From Ricinus communis (taxonomy: Eukaryota > Streptophyta > Magnoliopsida > Malpighiales > Euphorbiaceae), in contig NC_063259.1 of NCBI RefSeq assembly GCF_019578655.1, forward strand, positions 17,326,489-17,390,488: DNA of 64,000 nucleotides, in the 5' to 3' direction. Made by a program: the position numbers and the translations under genes. How positions within the stretch are numbered: position 1 is the first letter of the stretch; each line of letters starts with the position of its first letter. Of this stretch, positions 11,770 through 23,415 are shown piece by piece. A model generated the notes under the pieces. It worked only from the letters and a program-made list of their open reading frames with translations. It had not been told where the DNA came from and ran no database searches.

Positions 11770-12303
11770 ATGATGAAGTTTGTGACGTCTACGGAGATGA
11801 GGTTCCAGCAAACTGATAGTGCACTTAGGAACCAACAGGCCTCGATTCAGAACTTGGAGACCCAGATTGGCCAAATCTCTAAGATGTTGTCTGAGAGGCA
11901 GCAAGGAGCGCTCCCGAGCACCACTGAGTCTAACCCGAGGGAGCACGTGAACACCATCACTTTGCGTTCAATTAAGTTAGTTTCAGCTCCTTCTAAGCCT
12001 GTTTTTGATGACACCACTATTGATGTGCAGGTTAAGGCAAGCAGTAAGGTTAGGGAACCTGAGGGACAAAAGGTGAAATCAATTCCAGTCAGGGAATATC
12101 AACCTAAGATTCCTTATCCTACTAGAGCTCAACAAGCAGAGGCGAAAGAGCAGTTCAGTAAGTTTTTAGATATTTTTAGACAACTGTATATTAACTTGCC
12201 TTTTATTGATGCATTGGAGCAGATGCCGAAGTATGCTAAGTTCTTAAAGGACATACTTAGCAGAAAAAGGAAGTTGGAGAAGGTCGCCTATGTTCGACAA
12301 TGA
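11770..12303 (+). pseudogene. gag-protease linker of element A
   Basis: A 177-codon frame with QTDSALRNQQASIQNLETQI (a predicted coiled coil), ALPSTTESNPREHVNTITLR and LPFIDALEQMPKYAKFLKDI, the linker usually found between gag and protease in Athila-type polyproteins. It ends in a stop at 12301-12303 caused by a one-base frameshift; the continuation is in the overlapping frame from 12300. Elements M, N and D have the same block. Confidence 0.85.
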
Positions 12304-13022
12304 GGAGTGCTCGTGGTGTTTGGAGCAAGTTGCCAGAGAAATGTCATGATCCAGGGAGTTTCACTATTCCCTGCACTTTAGGTAATTTGTGTGTTGATGA
12401 TGCATTAGTTGATTTGGGGGCTAGCATAAATGTCATGCCCATTAGTTTGTTCAATAAGCTAGGTTTGGGGGAGGCAAAATCCACTAGGATGTGCATTCAA
12501 TTAGCTGACCGTTCTGTTAAGCTTCCTAGGGGAATTGTGGAAAATGTGCTAGTTAAGGTAGATAAGTTCATATTTCCTGTGGACTTTGTGGTTTTGGATA
12601 TGGACAATGAGCATGGTGTGCCATTAATTTTGGGAAGACCTTTCTTTGCCACAGCTAGAGCTAAAATAGACGTATTTGAGGGGAAGTTAGAACTTAATAT
12701 AGGGGACGACTGTGTCACTTTTAGTTTACCCTCATTTGATAGTTCTTCCACCGACCATGTTCATGCCATTTGTTGTATTGATGGAATTGATCTTGCATGT
12801 AATACACAACCGCAAGATGTACAAATGGATGATGCTATACATGTTTCTTCCCCTACTAGTATGTGTTATTCATCTGAAAAAAATAACTTGTATCAATATG
12901 AGACTTTGTGCTGTGATAGACCAGAGAAGGGTAGTTGCAAGTTTGTTTTTGACAGGTCACTTAGCCGGAATTCGGAGTGGATGAATGGACATCCCAAATT
13001 GGTTCAGAGAGCACCTCCTTAG
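12300..13022 (+). CDS. Aspartic protease domain of element A
   Basis: A retropepsin-like protease that would cut the gag polyprotein. Visible signatures are DLGASINVMP (about residues 43-52, with the catalytic D of the D-x-G-A-S form used by this lineage), IQLADRSVKLPRGIVENVLV, and the flap/C-terminal block VPLILGRPFFATARAKIDV. After the protease the frame ends with a tail, SEWMNGHPKLVQRAPP, also found in N just before its 3' region. In autonomous relatives RT follows here; in A it is absent. The frame is open, but it is part of a broken polyprotein. Confidence 0.85.
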   Translation: MRSARGVWSKLPEKCHDPGSFTIPCTLGNLCVDDALVDLGASINVMPISLFNKLGLGEAKSTRMCIQLADRSVKLPRGIVENVLVKVDKFIFPVDFVVLDMDNEHGVPLILGRPFFATARAKIDVFEGKLELNIGDDCVTFSLPSFDSSSTDHVHAICCIDGIDLACNTQPQDVQMDDAIHVSSPTSMCYSSEKNNLYQYETLCCDRPEKGSCKFVFDRSLSRNSEWMNGHPKLVQRAPP

Positions 13023-15033
13023 TCATCTACTGCACACATCAGACCTTTTCATTCCGCTTTTATGCCTCGAGCCCAACTTACATTGAGCCTACCTTCTTAA
13101 TTTGCCCGCGATGCAGGAATGCTGATCCAGAGTCCAGCTAGACGACTCGAACAAAAAGAAGCGCCTTCGGGAGGCATTCTCGAATCTATTTTTGCTTTCT
13201 GAATTTTTGGACATTTTTTATTTTATTTTATATAGTCATTTGCAGTTAGATATTTCAGTCTGTTTTTAGTAAGTTTGATTTTGAGGAGATGCTATCTTAT
13301 TGAACCTTTTACTAGATGTTGCTTGGAATGTGTTTATTCTTGAATTTTGCAGGAGTTAGTCTACTTGATGCTCGTCACGTAATTTTGAGGACTAACATAT
13401 TTTGAAGTGTTAAAGTACACATCAAGGCGATTATCTAGTAGACTTTCTAGTTTTTATCTCTTTTGCCGTCTTGTTTTACTCTTAGTTTTCTAATTTCTTT
13501 TATGGACTCCCATAATTAGCTTCATTTCACGTATTTTATTCCTTTTATTTTGGAGTGCCTACCTTGTTCACACCGAGGACGTTGTTTTTCACAAGTGTGG
13601 GGTAGGTAAAATAGATCCGCAGTACCAATTTTATCTTTGCTATTTTTATCTTGTTTTAATATCCCTTATTGATTGAGTCCATTCATTATTCTGTCCTTAT
13701 CTTGAGTTTTGTTTTAATCGAGTAGTTAATGATTTTCTCCTTTGAATGGATTCCCTTATAGCTTTTATCGAACCTTGTTGGAAGAAGGCAATGAACGAAT
13801 CTCTTAATTACAATCCGGCCCGGGTAAAACTGGTATTTTTCCTTAAATTCTTCCATTTTACTTTATCTTAGATATAGAACACTGTTAATATTGTTGCTTA
13901 TTATTGTGATTGACTGTTTAAACTTTGGTTTGAGAATTCATGCAATTTTACCCCACTCAAATGGTGAGATTTTGAGCCAATTGGTGCATCACTATTATGC
14001 TCCCTTTTCTTTCATTAGTGAGCATTGTGCAGAATCTCTGTTTCTAGAACTTGCTTTACGATATCTTTTGAGATTACATGAATTGTCAATAATCGTAAGA
14101 TGATTTGGGCACTTAGGATTTACACAATTTGGCCAAAAAGCCTAACCCTGTTTTTCCTTAGTGAACCAATTTTGAGCCTTAGCCTTTCCTTTCGTGATAA
14201 TAATAACAGTGACACTCATTTTATCACTTCTATTCATTTGACCATTCTTTCTACCATTGTTGCTGGAAATTATGTAAGTTTATACTGCATTTTATTTTGG
14301 ATCAATCTGCATTCATATATTTCACTAAGTTGCTAGATTTTTCATAGATGCTCCCTTCAGTTAAAAAAAAAAAAAATTGATATTTAGTCTTATTGTATGT
14401 GTCAATAACCAACAACCCCTACATAAGCTGTTGTAATATATATACATAGTATATATATATTCAATAAAAAAAGAGTATTAATTTAGTTCATTTTGAGCAT
14501 CATCTTATTTTTAGAGCAACTTAGTGTTCATTTTGGTACAACACTTGATCCTTCGTTACTTTCTTGCATTACTTGCTTAACTTCCAGCAACTTGTAGCCT
14601 ACATTCCATATTTATACGTACCCTACCTTAACCCCATTACAACCTGGCTCAAGACCCTTTGATCATGATTATTGATTATTTCGTAGTAGTGGAGATTGGA
14701 TCTATAAGCAAGCCTATGGTAAGCACTTTTTCTGTATTTTTGCGTTGAGAGCTTGGCGATCTTCTTTCACCTATATACACTTGTGTGTTTTGAGTGACAT
14801 CTTGTGAGGCATGGTTCTCAGTTTCTCAATTTAGATGGTTTATCATTTTAACTTTAGCAACTTTATTAAGTTTGTTCTCTCTCTTAAGGATTTAGTGATT
14901 TGGGGATTTTGGGAAAAATCATTATGGAGTTTTGAAATTTGTTTTGAGCTAACCTCCTGCAATGCATTGGATTGAGTTATTTGGTATCTGTTTGAGGAGT
15001 GAGTTGTTGATTGCTTGAGGACAAGCAAAAGTT
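13023..15033 (+). other. 3' untranslated region of element A
   Basis: No coding signature. It opens with the block ACTCGAACAAAAAGAAGCGC (13146-13165), shared with other elements. It holds a second polypurine-like motif AAGTGTGGGGT at 13593-13603, about 1.44 kb before the real tract, and a poly-A run at 14361-14373. The part from 13880 to 15030 is related to P at 31880-33305. Confidence 0.8.
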
Positions 15034-15049
15034 TAAGTGTGGGGTAATT
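15034..15049 (+). other. Polypurine tract of A
   Basis: TAAGTGTGGGGTAATT directly abuts the 3' LTR start TGATAAGC at 15050; it is the plus-strand primer site. Confidence 0.9.
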
Positions 15050-16516
15050 TGATAAGCATCATACTACACATGTTTTCATGCCCGATTGTTTACATTTTTA
15101 TGCATGATTATCCCGTTTTATGCTAGAATCAACTGTCTTTTGTTTCCTTTCTCGTTTCAGGTCATTTTCGAAGAACACCATCAATAATCGAGGGAAATAC
15201 ATGTGATTACGGACCAAAATCCATCAAATTGGGTGAGAACTAGCACCCCGAGGGTTGAGCACGGCCTGGACTCTGGCCGTACTGAATTACCAAGAGGCTA
15301 TCCCCAAATGTGCCATTTCAGCACGACTTCCATAGCCACCACGGCCTCCAGCACGGCCTGTGGTGGCTCAGCACCGGCTTGGGCACAGCTTGGAAGGAGT
15401 CGGCTGAGACTCCATAGATTGACCTTGCTGGACTCGGCGTCTTTGAATCATCACAGCCTGGACTCTGGCCATGCTGAATCAACTATATAGGCAATTTTGA
15501 GTTCTTTTGGAGGGGAGACGATTTTTGGACCCAATTCCAAGACACACACTTAATCAATTGTTTTCTTATACCTCAATTGTAAACCTTGAGAGATCAAAAA
15601 TTCATCAATTGAAGGAGGGATTTCACTTGTTCCAACATCGAATTGAAGATCAAGACAAACTTTGGGAGCATTTAAGAGGCAACTAGGGTTTGAGATTTTG
15701 AATTTGCAATTTTAGGGTTTCTCATTCAGCTTGAAAGAGAAGGGTGTACATGCCTTTAATTTGTTTTTCCTTATTTTGTTCCCTAATTGCTTTAACCATG
15801 AACATGAGTAGCTAGATCTTTTGAATCCATTAGGGTTCACCTTTGTTGATGGATTATGCTTAATTGTTAGTTTTTATAATTGTCATTCTTGCAATCTTCT
15901 TGCTATTCAGTAATAAAAGTTTGATTCAGTTAATTTGAGACGTTGGATTAATTGTTTATTAGGTTGTTTCTTGACATTGAGAAATGCTTGTTACAACTCA
16001 ACATTGAATAGTAAGAACTGGTAGTTAACACTTAGAGATAAGGTTGATTTACTCGCCGGATTAAGAACTAATAACTCTTAATAGTTTTAAATCATACTTA
16101 ATGCTAATCTGTAGTAATCTGATAGGAAGAGATTCCATTAGGTTAGTGCAGCTTTAGGAATCCGGTAAGCTCGAGAGAGGAACCGGGATTCAATTCAGGA
16201 TTTAGGCACGGGTAAGCAAGATCGGCAATCCATAAAATCCATCTTTAGAATTCCATCACTTAGGCTCCCTTTTGGGTTTGTTTCTCTCTTTGCAATTGTC
16301 TTTTGATTATCCATTGTTCTTCATTTACTTATTTGCACTCATAACCATTAGGTAATGCGTTAGAACTTTCACACCCTATTTCGGACTAGATAACATAGCA
16401 AGAGTAGTAACTCTAGGTTCACCCGATCTCCAGGGATACGACCTTGATACTCACTAGTGCTAGGCTGCATCGGTAGGTTCACTGCCTTAGGTGTAGGTTG
16501 CATAAAGAGCCCATCA
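15050..16516 (+). repeat. 3' LTR of element A
   Basis: TGATAAGCATC to AGAGCCCATCA, 1467 bp, followed by the target duplication CCTTT. Relative to the 5' LTR one arm of the GC hairpin is altered (GGCCGTGCT became GGCCGTACT). Confidence 0.93.
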
Positions 16517-16756
16517 CCTTTTCTCTCAATTTCTAATACTTTATTAAATACTTACTTTATGAATATTTTTAAAAGAAATGATAGGCATAGCTCAAGATGT
16601 TAATCAGCTTCCGATGGTTCAAAAGTGGAGCTAACAACTACTGAGGTCACATAGGCATCTAGTGGTGATCCTATGAGAGACGATTATGGTGGGATTGGAG
16701 TGCGATCGTCATTTCCGTCGTGATTGGATAGAGACCCCAACTCTAGCAACCCCATC

Positions 16757-19723
16757 AATGCACTACAGCGCAAAGCACAAGGCCAAGTACGCTTTTAATT
16801 TCCTGTGCTTTTACTTGAATAAGATAGTTAGAAAATATATGCATATTTCTTAGGCTAAAACTTAGCGATATTAGAAAACCCTATAACCTTTAGTAAAGTG
16901 TAAGAAAGCATGTGGTAGAATTCTAGAGAATATATGGAAACCTTTTTATGAGTATTTTTACATCAATAGAATTTTTAAAATTCTTAAATGAGAGTCTAGG
17001 TTAAAACATACCTAAGTCTTACTTGAGGATCTTGTCATGAGGACACATTGTTCCATGGGCTATTGGGCAACATCGTTGGCCTATTAGAGTGGTGGGTGCG
17101 CCTTTTGTCCCGGGTGAGGGATCATATGGAGGCAACTGACTTCCATCTATTCTTAAGCACCCTACCAAGGCTCACTCCCAAGAATAATGCTACTGCACTG
17201 ACGGCATTGCTAGAGAGGTGGTCCGACACTACCTATACCTTCTTGCTTCCCTTTGGAGAGAAGACCATCATGCCTCTAGACTTCACAGCATTGATAGGGA
17301 TCCGGTTCGGCGGGGTACTAATGCCCTTGGATGATAGACCTGCCTACAGCCCAACCCTCATTCCCTAATTACCTGGTTGCCAATGCCCTTGAAGACCCAT
17401 TAGCAGCCGAGGCGCGACACAACTACAGCGGCATTCACGGATGAGGAGGTGGACCAATATGCTAGGAGCTTCTTGATGTTCCTATTCGGGGCCAGCATTT
17501 TCGCAGACATTTATCTGACCATTCAGCTAAGCTTCTTGACAATCCTAGTGGACATAAATGCCATGGGCTCATTCACTGGGGCAACCTCTGCCGACTTTTA
17601 CTGGCTTTATGGTGCGGTGTGGTGTAAAGGTCGATTGCTTTGCCTACTTACTGTCAATGAGTTTTTTAGTGTGATGTTGTTACTTTATTGCAACTTTTTA
17701 TGATTTATCACTGATATTATCTATTGCATTTCCTTTGCAGATCTAGGCACAGAAGTATCAGTTGCTAAGGATCGATGCTCCAACTAGTGCTAGTAGATAC
17801 CCATTTCTATATCGTTGGGCAAACTCGCCGTCGGAGTCTGAGGGTTTGCATTAGCTAGATCAGCACCACCAGAGGTTGAACACATTCACTTGGTCAAAGG
17901 TAAAAAGAAAGTTATTTACTCTGTTCAATTGGTCAAATGTAAAAGAAAGTTATTTACTATTTGTATTATACTTATTATGTACCTGTGTGTCTGACATGCG
18001 ATGTGATGGGAATTGTAGGTTTCATCAATTAACTCCCCAATAGCAAAAATAATATGATAAATTGAATTAGAAGAAAACTAGAAATTACCAATTTAATCCA
18101 CAAATTCGGATCGTTCAAAGATTGAAGTAAGAAGATGGATGCTACTTAACCCCTTTACCAAAAAGGATAAAGATACTAAGATAGACTTTGAATTTCCTCT
18201 TATGCCACAAAAAGAAAGTTTGATAAATAACAAGAAAACAAAGATTTAGATTTTGACACCACAAGCTAGAATAAAGCTTGGTAAGTCACAAAGTTCAAGC
18301 AAGAAATTAAAGATAAAATTCCTCACAATAAAACTCAAACAAAGTTATAATTCATATATCAAATTCAATCATGCTCCAAAAGAAAGAAAAGGACTTGTTT
18401 ATATAGAGTACAAGTCCATGCACACACTACTAAAATAAACTCACACACATAGGATTACTTTTACTCTTAAATGGCCTTAGTAACCACTACCCACACTAAT
18501 AGCCATTACTTGGTATTAATTACCCCATTAACTTGTATATGGTGGCTCTTAAGAACCACTACCCATATTAATAGCCATTACTTGGTATTAATTACCCCAT
18601 TAACTTGTATATGGTGGCTACATGTAACCCTAATTGTTATTAACATAAAAACAAGTTAAATATTATTCCTTGGGCCTCCATGGATGCCTTATTGGGTTGA
18701 AATTCTTGGGCTTTCCAAATGTCCCTAATTAAACCCAATATGGCTTGTTGAAGCTTCTTGGATTTGGACCTTGTGATTGGGCCTTCTTGTACTATTAATG
18801 GATCTTAGATCTCTTTAAGCTTTGAACTTAGATTCACATCACGATGCTATGCAAGTGAGGGTTGAACCGTGGGGGGAGTTTACGTCGTGGTCCACTGCCA
18901 TGGTTGATGCAGCAACATTTGACAAGTGCTAGTTCTTGATGGAGAGCTCCATGTACCGATGATGGTACTTTGGTGACCGAATCAAGGACTGGAGGGCTGG
19001 TCCGGTTGCGCGCCCTGTTCCATATGCGCTACCACTCTCGAGGGCTACGGTAGGGCCAGGGAGGCTGATGGAGGAGACCCGTGTGGCAACATTCTTCGAG
19101 GGGGTGCAGGGAGTGAGATGTTTTCCTATGTCAACTACGTAGCTACTCTGCCCTTAAGATGGATTGGCCTAGGTGGTGGTGCCCCTACAGCTAGGGCGCC
19201 GAGGCTAGTAAAGGGAGGTCATTAAAGGGCCCGAGGCTCCAGCGGCAGCTCATCCTCAATTCCGGGTGCCTAGCCGAAAGGCATGATCGTAGGGCACTTT
19301 GCCACCCCTACTTCAACCATCATTTTTATGCCTCATGATGGGCGTTTGCCTTAAATAGACTCGAACTTACGCCATCCTATAGCCCTCCGAGGACCACTCA
19401 TGTATGTCTTTTACTTGCTAGGCTCTTTTGTTACATTTTTAAGCCTTCCTAAATTTTATCATTTATGTGCAAGTGCCTCGAGCGTCTGTGGACCAATTGT
19501 AAAAGATCATTAAGGGGTTCTGCACACTCGCCTTAGTCTGGCATGTAGACTACTTAGTATGTATGCATGTTGTGAATGTTATGTATGTATGCTTTTATGC
19601 ATGAATGTTTCATTGATATCTTCTACTTTAGGTTAGGCGGAGCATCATCGTCTAGAGGAGATGGACGGAGAGAGCGCTCAGATTGCTGAGATGTGGCGAA
19701 CCACCTACGCGGATAAGAACTAG
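16757..19723 (+). pseudogene. Plant mobile domain (PMD) gene, split and decayed
   Basis: PMD proteins (MAIN/MAIL1 and many transposon-borne relatives) act in plant nuclei in gene silencing and genome maintenance; transposon copies have no known function. A likely start is ATGCACTACAGCGCAAAG at 16757, with a possible donor CAA|GTACGC at about 16787. The domain is clear at 17048-17368 (TALLERWSDTTYTFLLPFGE then DFTALIGIRFGG) and 17449-17640 (RSFLMFLFGASIF and GATSADFYWLYGA). The next exon starts after TTCCTTTGCAG (about 17740) and ends TCAAAG|GTAAAA (about 17899). That intron contains solo LTR G. The last coding block (18850-19100, 19640-19723) is full of stops. Order and strand match the pair at 59465-63300. 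Confidence 0.65.
18004..18841 (-). mobile_element. Solo LTR G, 838 bp, in a PMD intron
   Basis: TGATGGGAATTG to ATTCACATCA with a perfect target duplication CGATG (17999-18003 and 18842-18846). On the minus strand it begins TGATGTGAATCTAAG and has a TATA box TATATAAAC near 18397-18405, so it is read as minus. A 66-bp segment is tandemly duplicated (18482-18547 and 18554-18619, six bases between). No PBS or coding region adjoins it. Its type (copia or gypsy) is not decidable from the LTR. Confidence 0.85.
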
Positions 19724-20278
19724 TTCGAGGTGGCTGATCCATCACCAGGCAATCCTAATGCCCTTGGTCCTAGCCATACTAAGCCTACTACTTATTCATC
19801 TTGTCCTTTTCTGCTCTGCGTGGCAGCTATTTTATTTTTCTATCTTTAAATACAACTTTTCTATTATTTTGCACAGTTTTGGTACAACTTGTTTTTTTTT
19901 CCTTTAGGGTTTGATACAATTTATTTTTCATTATTTTACTATATTTATAGTAGTTGTTATTGCTTTCTTATATTGCATTGTTGCTTTTACCTTTGCTTAT
20001 CATTTTAGATTTTTAGAAGAGAGACTGAATGGTCTAAAAATAAAAACAAATAAAATTATAAAATAACAACTTTGAGAAAGAATGAAGTAAAGGAAAGCCA
20101 TACACTTAGGTCACCATCTCACGACCACACTAATATGAGAAAAGGTTAATAAAGTTCGGACGCCTGCTAACCACAAGGCTCTTCTATCAGGTTATACTGA
20201 AACCTGGTTCTACCTTTGGGTCCACAGGTCTAAGCTATGAGGTTAGCCTAAGGTCGCACGAGTTGAGGGTGAGCTCGT
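19724..20278. other. Spacer between PMD and DUF7745 fragments
   Basis: AT-rich, T-tract-rich (19790-20000), then a GC-richer part. It may hold the promoter of the following gene, but I see no convincing TATA box. No domain is visible. Confidence 0.5.
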
Positions 20279-20993
20279 GTGAGGTCAATCATGATGCCCC
20301 CTTCTCTATTTAACCAAGGTGACCACTTTTTGTTTGCTCAACTCCCTAACTATCCTATCACCATCATGAATAAAACCATTAGAAGCGTCTTGCAGCCCTT
20401 ACTGAAGCACATTAAGAAGAGATTATGGGCCTTGTTGCAGCCACCTTTGGCTAGTATGAGGTATCTCTGAGAAGCCAACCTAGATCCCTCCTTACTTCAT
20501 GCGACCATCATCTTTTAGTATCCAGAGGCTCATTTATTTTGATTCAGGACCTCTGAGGTATGCCCCTTGTTTGAGGAGTTCTCGTCCATCCTCGGTTTCT
20601 GCCTGAAGTCAATTGATAGGCTTATCCTAGTGCTTTTAGAGGTCCCTTCACTACATGAGGTCTCCAGTTTCTTTGACTTAGGATGCCTATCATCCAGAGC
20701 CATAGCAGGGGACCCAGTCTAGACCTCTCATCTTTGCTGGTCTTATGAATAAGTTTGCCCCTAATTCTTAGCTTAAAATTTTACAATTTTGCCTGTTGGC
20801 CCAATTTATGTTTGTCTAAAAGGAAGTGTTAGTGACTTGAAGCTAGTTTCACTCCTCTCTTAGATGCGTGCTTCTGCAACCATTGATCCACTTATCCTAG
20901 TGGACACCTTGACTGGGCTGGAGTAGGTTAAAAGAGGTGAGAGCAATCAGCTTAGTGGCAGTCCGATTGTCTTACAAGTTAGTAACTACACCT
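20279..20993 (+). pseudogene. DUF7745-like coding fragment, 5' part only
   Basis: Translating in pieces around stops and frame changes gives the pattern of the plant DUF7745 family, proteins of unknown function common in Tat/Ogre-rich regions: LDPSLLHATIIF (about 20475), then LFEEFSSILGFCLKSI (about 20563), ILQFCLLAQFMFV (about 20785) and ILVDTLTGLE with GSPIVLQ (20900-20975). After VLQ comes GTTAGT, a possible splice donor at the same codon as the intron in the copy at 59465-60810. The fragment ends where a copia LTR begins at 20994. The family call is from memory of the motif pattern. Confidence 0.55.
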
Positions 20994-22725
20994 TGTTAGG
21001 AATTGATTTGAATACATCAAAGAGGCAATGGAAGTAATTTAAAATTTTTTCTCAATTCCTAAGATGGTCTCATTGATTTAGATAATCATAACTCATAAAA
21101 CCAACAAATAAAGGGAGATCCTTATAATGGGTGTGTTGGCCATAATATGATCCCTTTTGATTTCTTGATTGTTGTTCTTAGCAAGGTTAATATGGGCACC
21201 AAAGCTACTCAAACTACCAGTCGCTAATGGTAATCCACACAAGCTTCAAAGTTGGAATCTCCTATGAACTATCCTTCATAAGAGAGAGACAGTGGAGATA
21301 ATGAGGAGGGAATGCTAGTTTCAAGCTAGGTTGAATCTTAATTAATCTAGTCAGTTAAGTGTTGATGTCATCCTTAATTAACCATAGCCACCCATAATGC
21401 TCCATTATATATACATGAGATTTAATCTAGTCTTTTAACAAGCAAGGCCTTACTTACTCTTAAGTTGGGCCTTAATTAGGCTTGTTTAGACTAAGTTAAC
21501 TTAATTAATACATGAGCATAGTTATAGGGCCCTCATAGTCGAATATCATAACTAATATATATTAAACTAATTAACTTTTAATTAGGCCCAATATATATAA
21601 GCTTAAGGCTAATATTAAGCCTTATTTTAATCTCAATCTTAAGCCTATTTGTGTGTGACCCAAAGGTTCCTAACATTGTTGAAAATAAATTATGAATTAT
21701 GAATTAAACCCTTTTAATTCAATCTTAATTCTCTAATTAGCTTAATTCATATTTTATAAATCAAGATTGGCATCTAAAAGTGCATCATGACCACCCAAAT
21801 GTGTAGGAAGGATTAGCGCCAACGAATCAACCGTATTGTAAATGATATATCCAATGTAACTCAATCCTTTTATTATCCTTATATCCCAATTAGATCAAAT
21901 CATATTTGTGCATTGATATAATGCCATAAACTTTTGAACTTGATCTATTAATCTCAATTCATAATCTATATGTTCAACTACCTTGCCCAAGGATTTGTAT
22001 AAGTTAATGCATTATAAAGAAACTATAGGATATAGTCACATATAATAATTACTTTGGGTAATGAGTCCTTTGTCGATAATCTCATTATCTCCATATGACT
22101 CTTATTAAACCAAATTACTATCCCTTAAGCAACTCATGGTTAGAAGGACATAAGATAGTATCAAAGTATAATAGTCCTCACATGAGATTAATAGATTATC
22201 TCAAGTCTAAGGATCAAAACTTATATAATCATTTACTAGAGTAGTTATCCATAGACACATGGGTAATAATTTCCATATGGATTACTCTAGAGGGGTCTTG
22301 GTTAATGTACTTATTCTTGTAATAAGCATCAACTTGTTTTATCTCAATATCCCTATACTTCAATTATATTAGATCAATTGCTTACTTGCAAAGTAAGATG
22401 ATATACCCATTGTGGCAGTCTCAAGTGTTTGATTAATATCCACATGATCAGGATTAATATCTCGATCAAACTTCTACTATGAATTAGTTTAGGAATAATA
22501 CTTTATTATGATGAGAATCTCACAATCAGGACCACTTTATGATTCTCCCATATCATATTATGCATTCCATGGAATTCATATCTATTAGTTTAAGTATACA
22601 AGTAAAATAAAACATATAGATTTGAACAAATGCCTTTTAGTAAATAGATGGTATGCCAACACAATTTGTATAAACCATCATAGATAAACCAAAACAAGAC
22701 ATTGTCTTTAAGGCATACATTAACA
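20994..22725 (-). mobile_element. 3' LTR of a Ty1/copia element
   Basis: On the minus strand it starts TGTTAATGTATGCC immediately after the polypurine tract and ends CAATTCCTAACA at 20994, about 1.73 kb with TGTTA/TAACA ends. An internal TTCCTAACA at 21667-21675 gives a perfect 9-bp inverted repeat with the 20994 end. So 20994-21675 might instead be a separate 682-bp solo LTR next to a shorter LTR (21677-22725). No target duplication supports that, so I prefer one LTR. A minus-strand TATA-like run lies near 21405-21415. Confidence 0.65.
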
Positions 22726-22741
22726 ATCTCCCACTTACATT
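22726..22741 (-). other. Polypurine tract of the copia element
   Basis: The minus strand reads AATGTAAGTGGGAGAT followed by the LTR start TGTTAATG, the usual copia arrangement. Confidence 0.85.
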
Positions 22742-23415
22742 AAAGCACACTACAACCAATCTTTATGATACTTCATACCAAAACCTTTTATATGTTGATC
22801 TAGTTTCAATTGAGATAATCACTTAGTAAGAGGATCAGAAAGATTGTCCTTCGTGGGTACTCATTCTATCTATATTTCTTTCATATGTATGAATTCTCTT
22901 ATTATATGGTAGTGCCTTAATACATGTTTGGATCGTTGATGAGACCTTGGTTCCTTTGCTTATACAATGGCTCTATTGTTATCATAGTAAAAAGGTAATG
23001 GCATTAATAATGTTAAGAACCACGCCTAGTTCATTAATGAACTTCTTGATCCAAACTGCCTTTTTTGCCACCTATGACGCAGAGATGTATTCAGCTTTAG
23101 TTGTAGAATCGATAATAGTGCTTTCTTTGGAACTCTTCTAACTAATTGCCCCACCATTAAGAATAAAATAAATCCTGCTTGCAATTTGCAATCATCCTTG
23201 TCTGATAGGAAACTAGCATCAAAATAACCTTAAACAATGAGTTCTTTACCTCCATAAACTAGAAAATATCTTTAGTCCTTCTCAAGTAATTAATGATATT
23301 TTTAATAAGCTTCTAGTGACCATCACCTAGATTGGCTTGGTATCTACTTTGAACACTTAGAGCATAAGATACTTTGGGTCTAGTACATAATAGGGCGTAC
23401 ATGATAGAACCTATT
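22742..23415 (-). pseudogene. Ty1/copia RT end and RNase H, degenerate
   Basis: Minus-strand translation across several stops gives the copia RNase H order: SVQSRYQANLGDGH, KLIKNIINYLRRTKDI, GYFDASFLSDKDDCK, SSKESTIIDSTTKAEYI, KKAVWIKKFINELGV, YDNNRAIV, SKHVLRHYHIIREFI, then TKDNLSDPLTK. These cover the last part of RT and all of RNase H. The left end runs into the polypurine tract and LTR; the right end is cut by the LTR of element M at 23416. At least four in-frame stops make it inactive. Confidence 0.85.

Larger units (their letters stand above)
8821..16516 (+). mobile_element. Element A: complete gag-protease Athila-like retrotransposon
   Basis: Two LTRs (8821-10294 and 15050-16516) enclose a 4.75-kb interior with PBS, gag, protease, long 3' untranslated region and polypurine tract. 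The 5-bp target duplication CCTTT (8816-8820 and 16517-16521) is perfect. There is no reverse transcriptase, RNase H or integrase: the protease frame runs into the 3' region. Gag is frameshifted. So A is both non-autonomous in structure and decayed. The LTRs are close, differing mainly by C/T and G/A changes plus one more diverged patch near 9175-9235 against 15400-15460. Confidence 0.93.

Noticed and set aside
20994..21675. Separate 682-bp solo LTR with perfect TGTTAGGAA/TTCCTAACA ends
   Set aside because: No 5-bp target duplication (CACCT against TTGTT), and it continues an LTR that starts right at a polypurine tract; kept only as an alternative.
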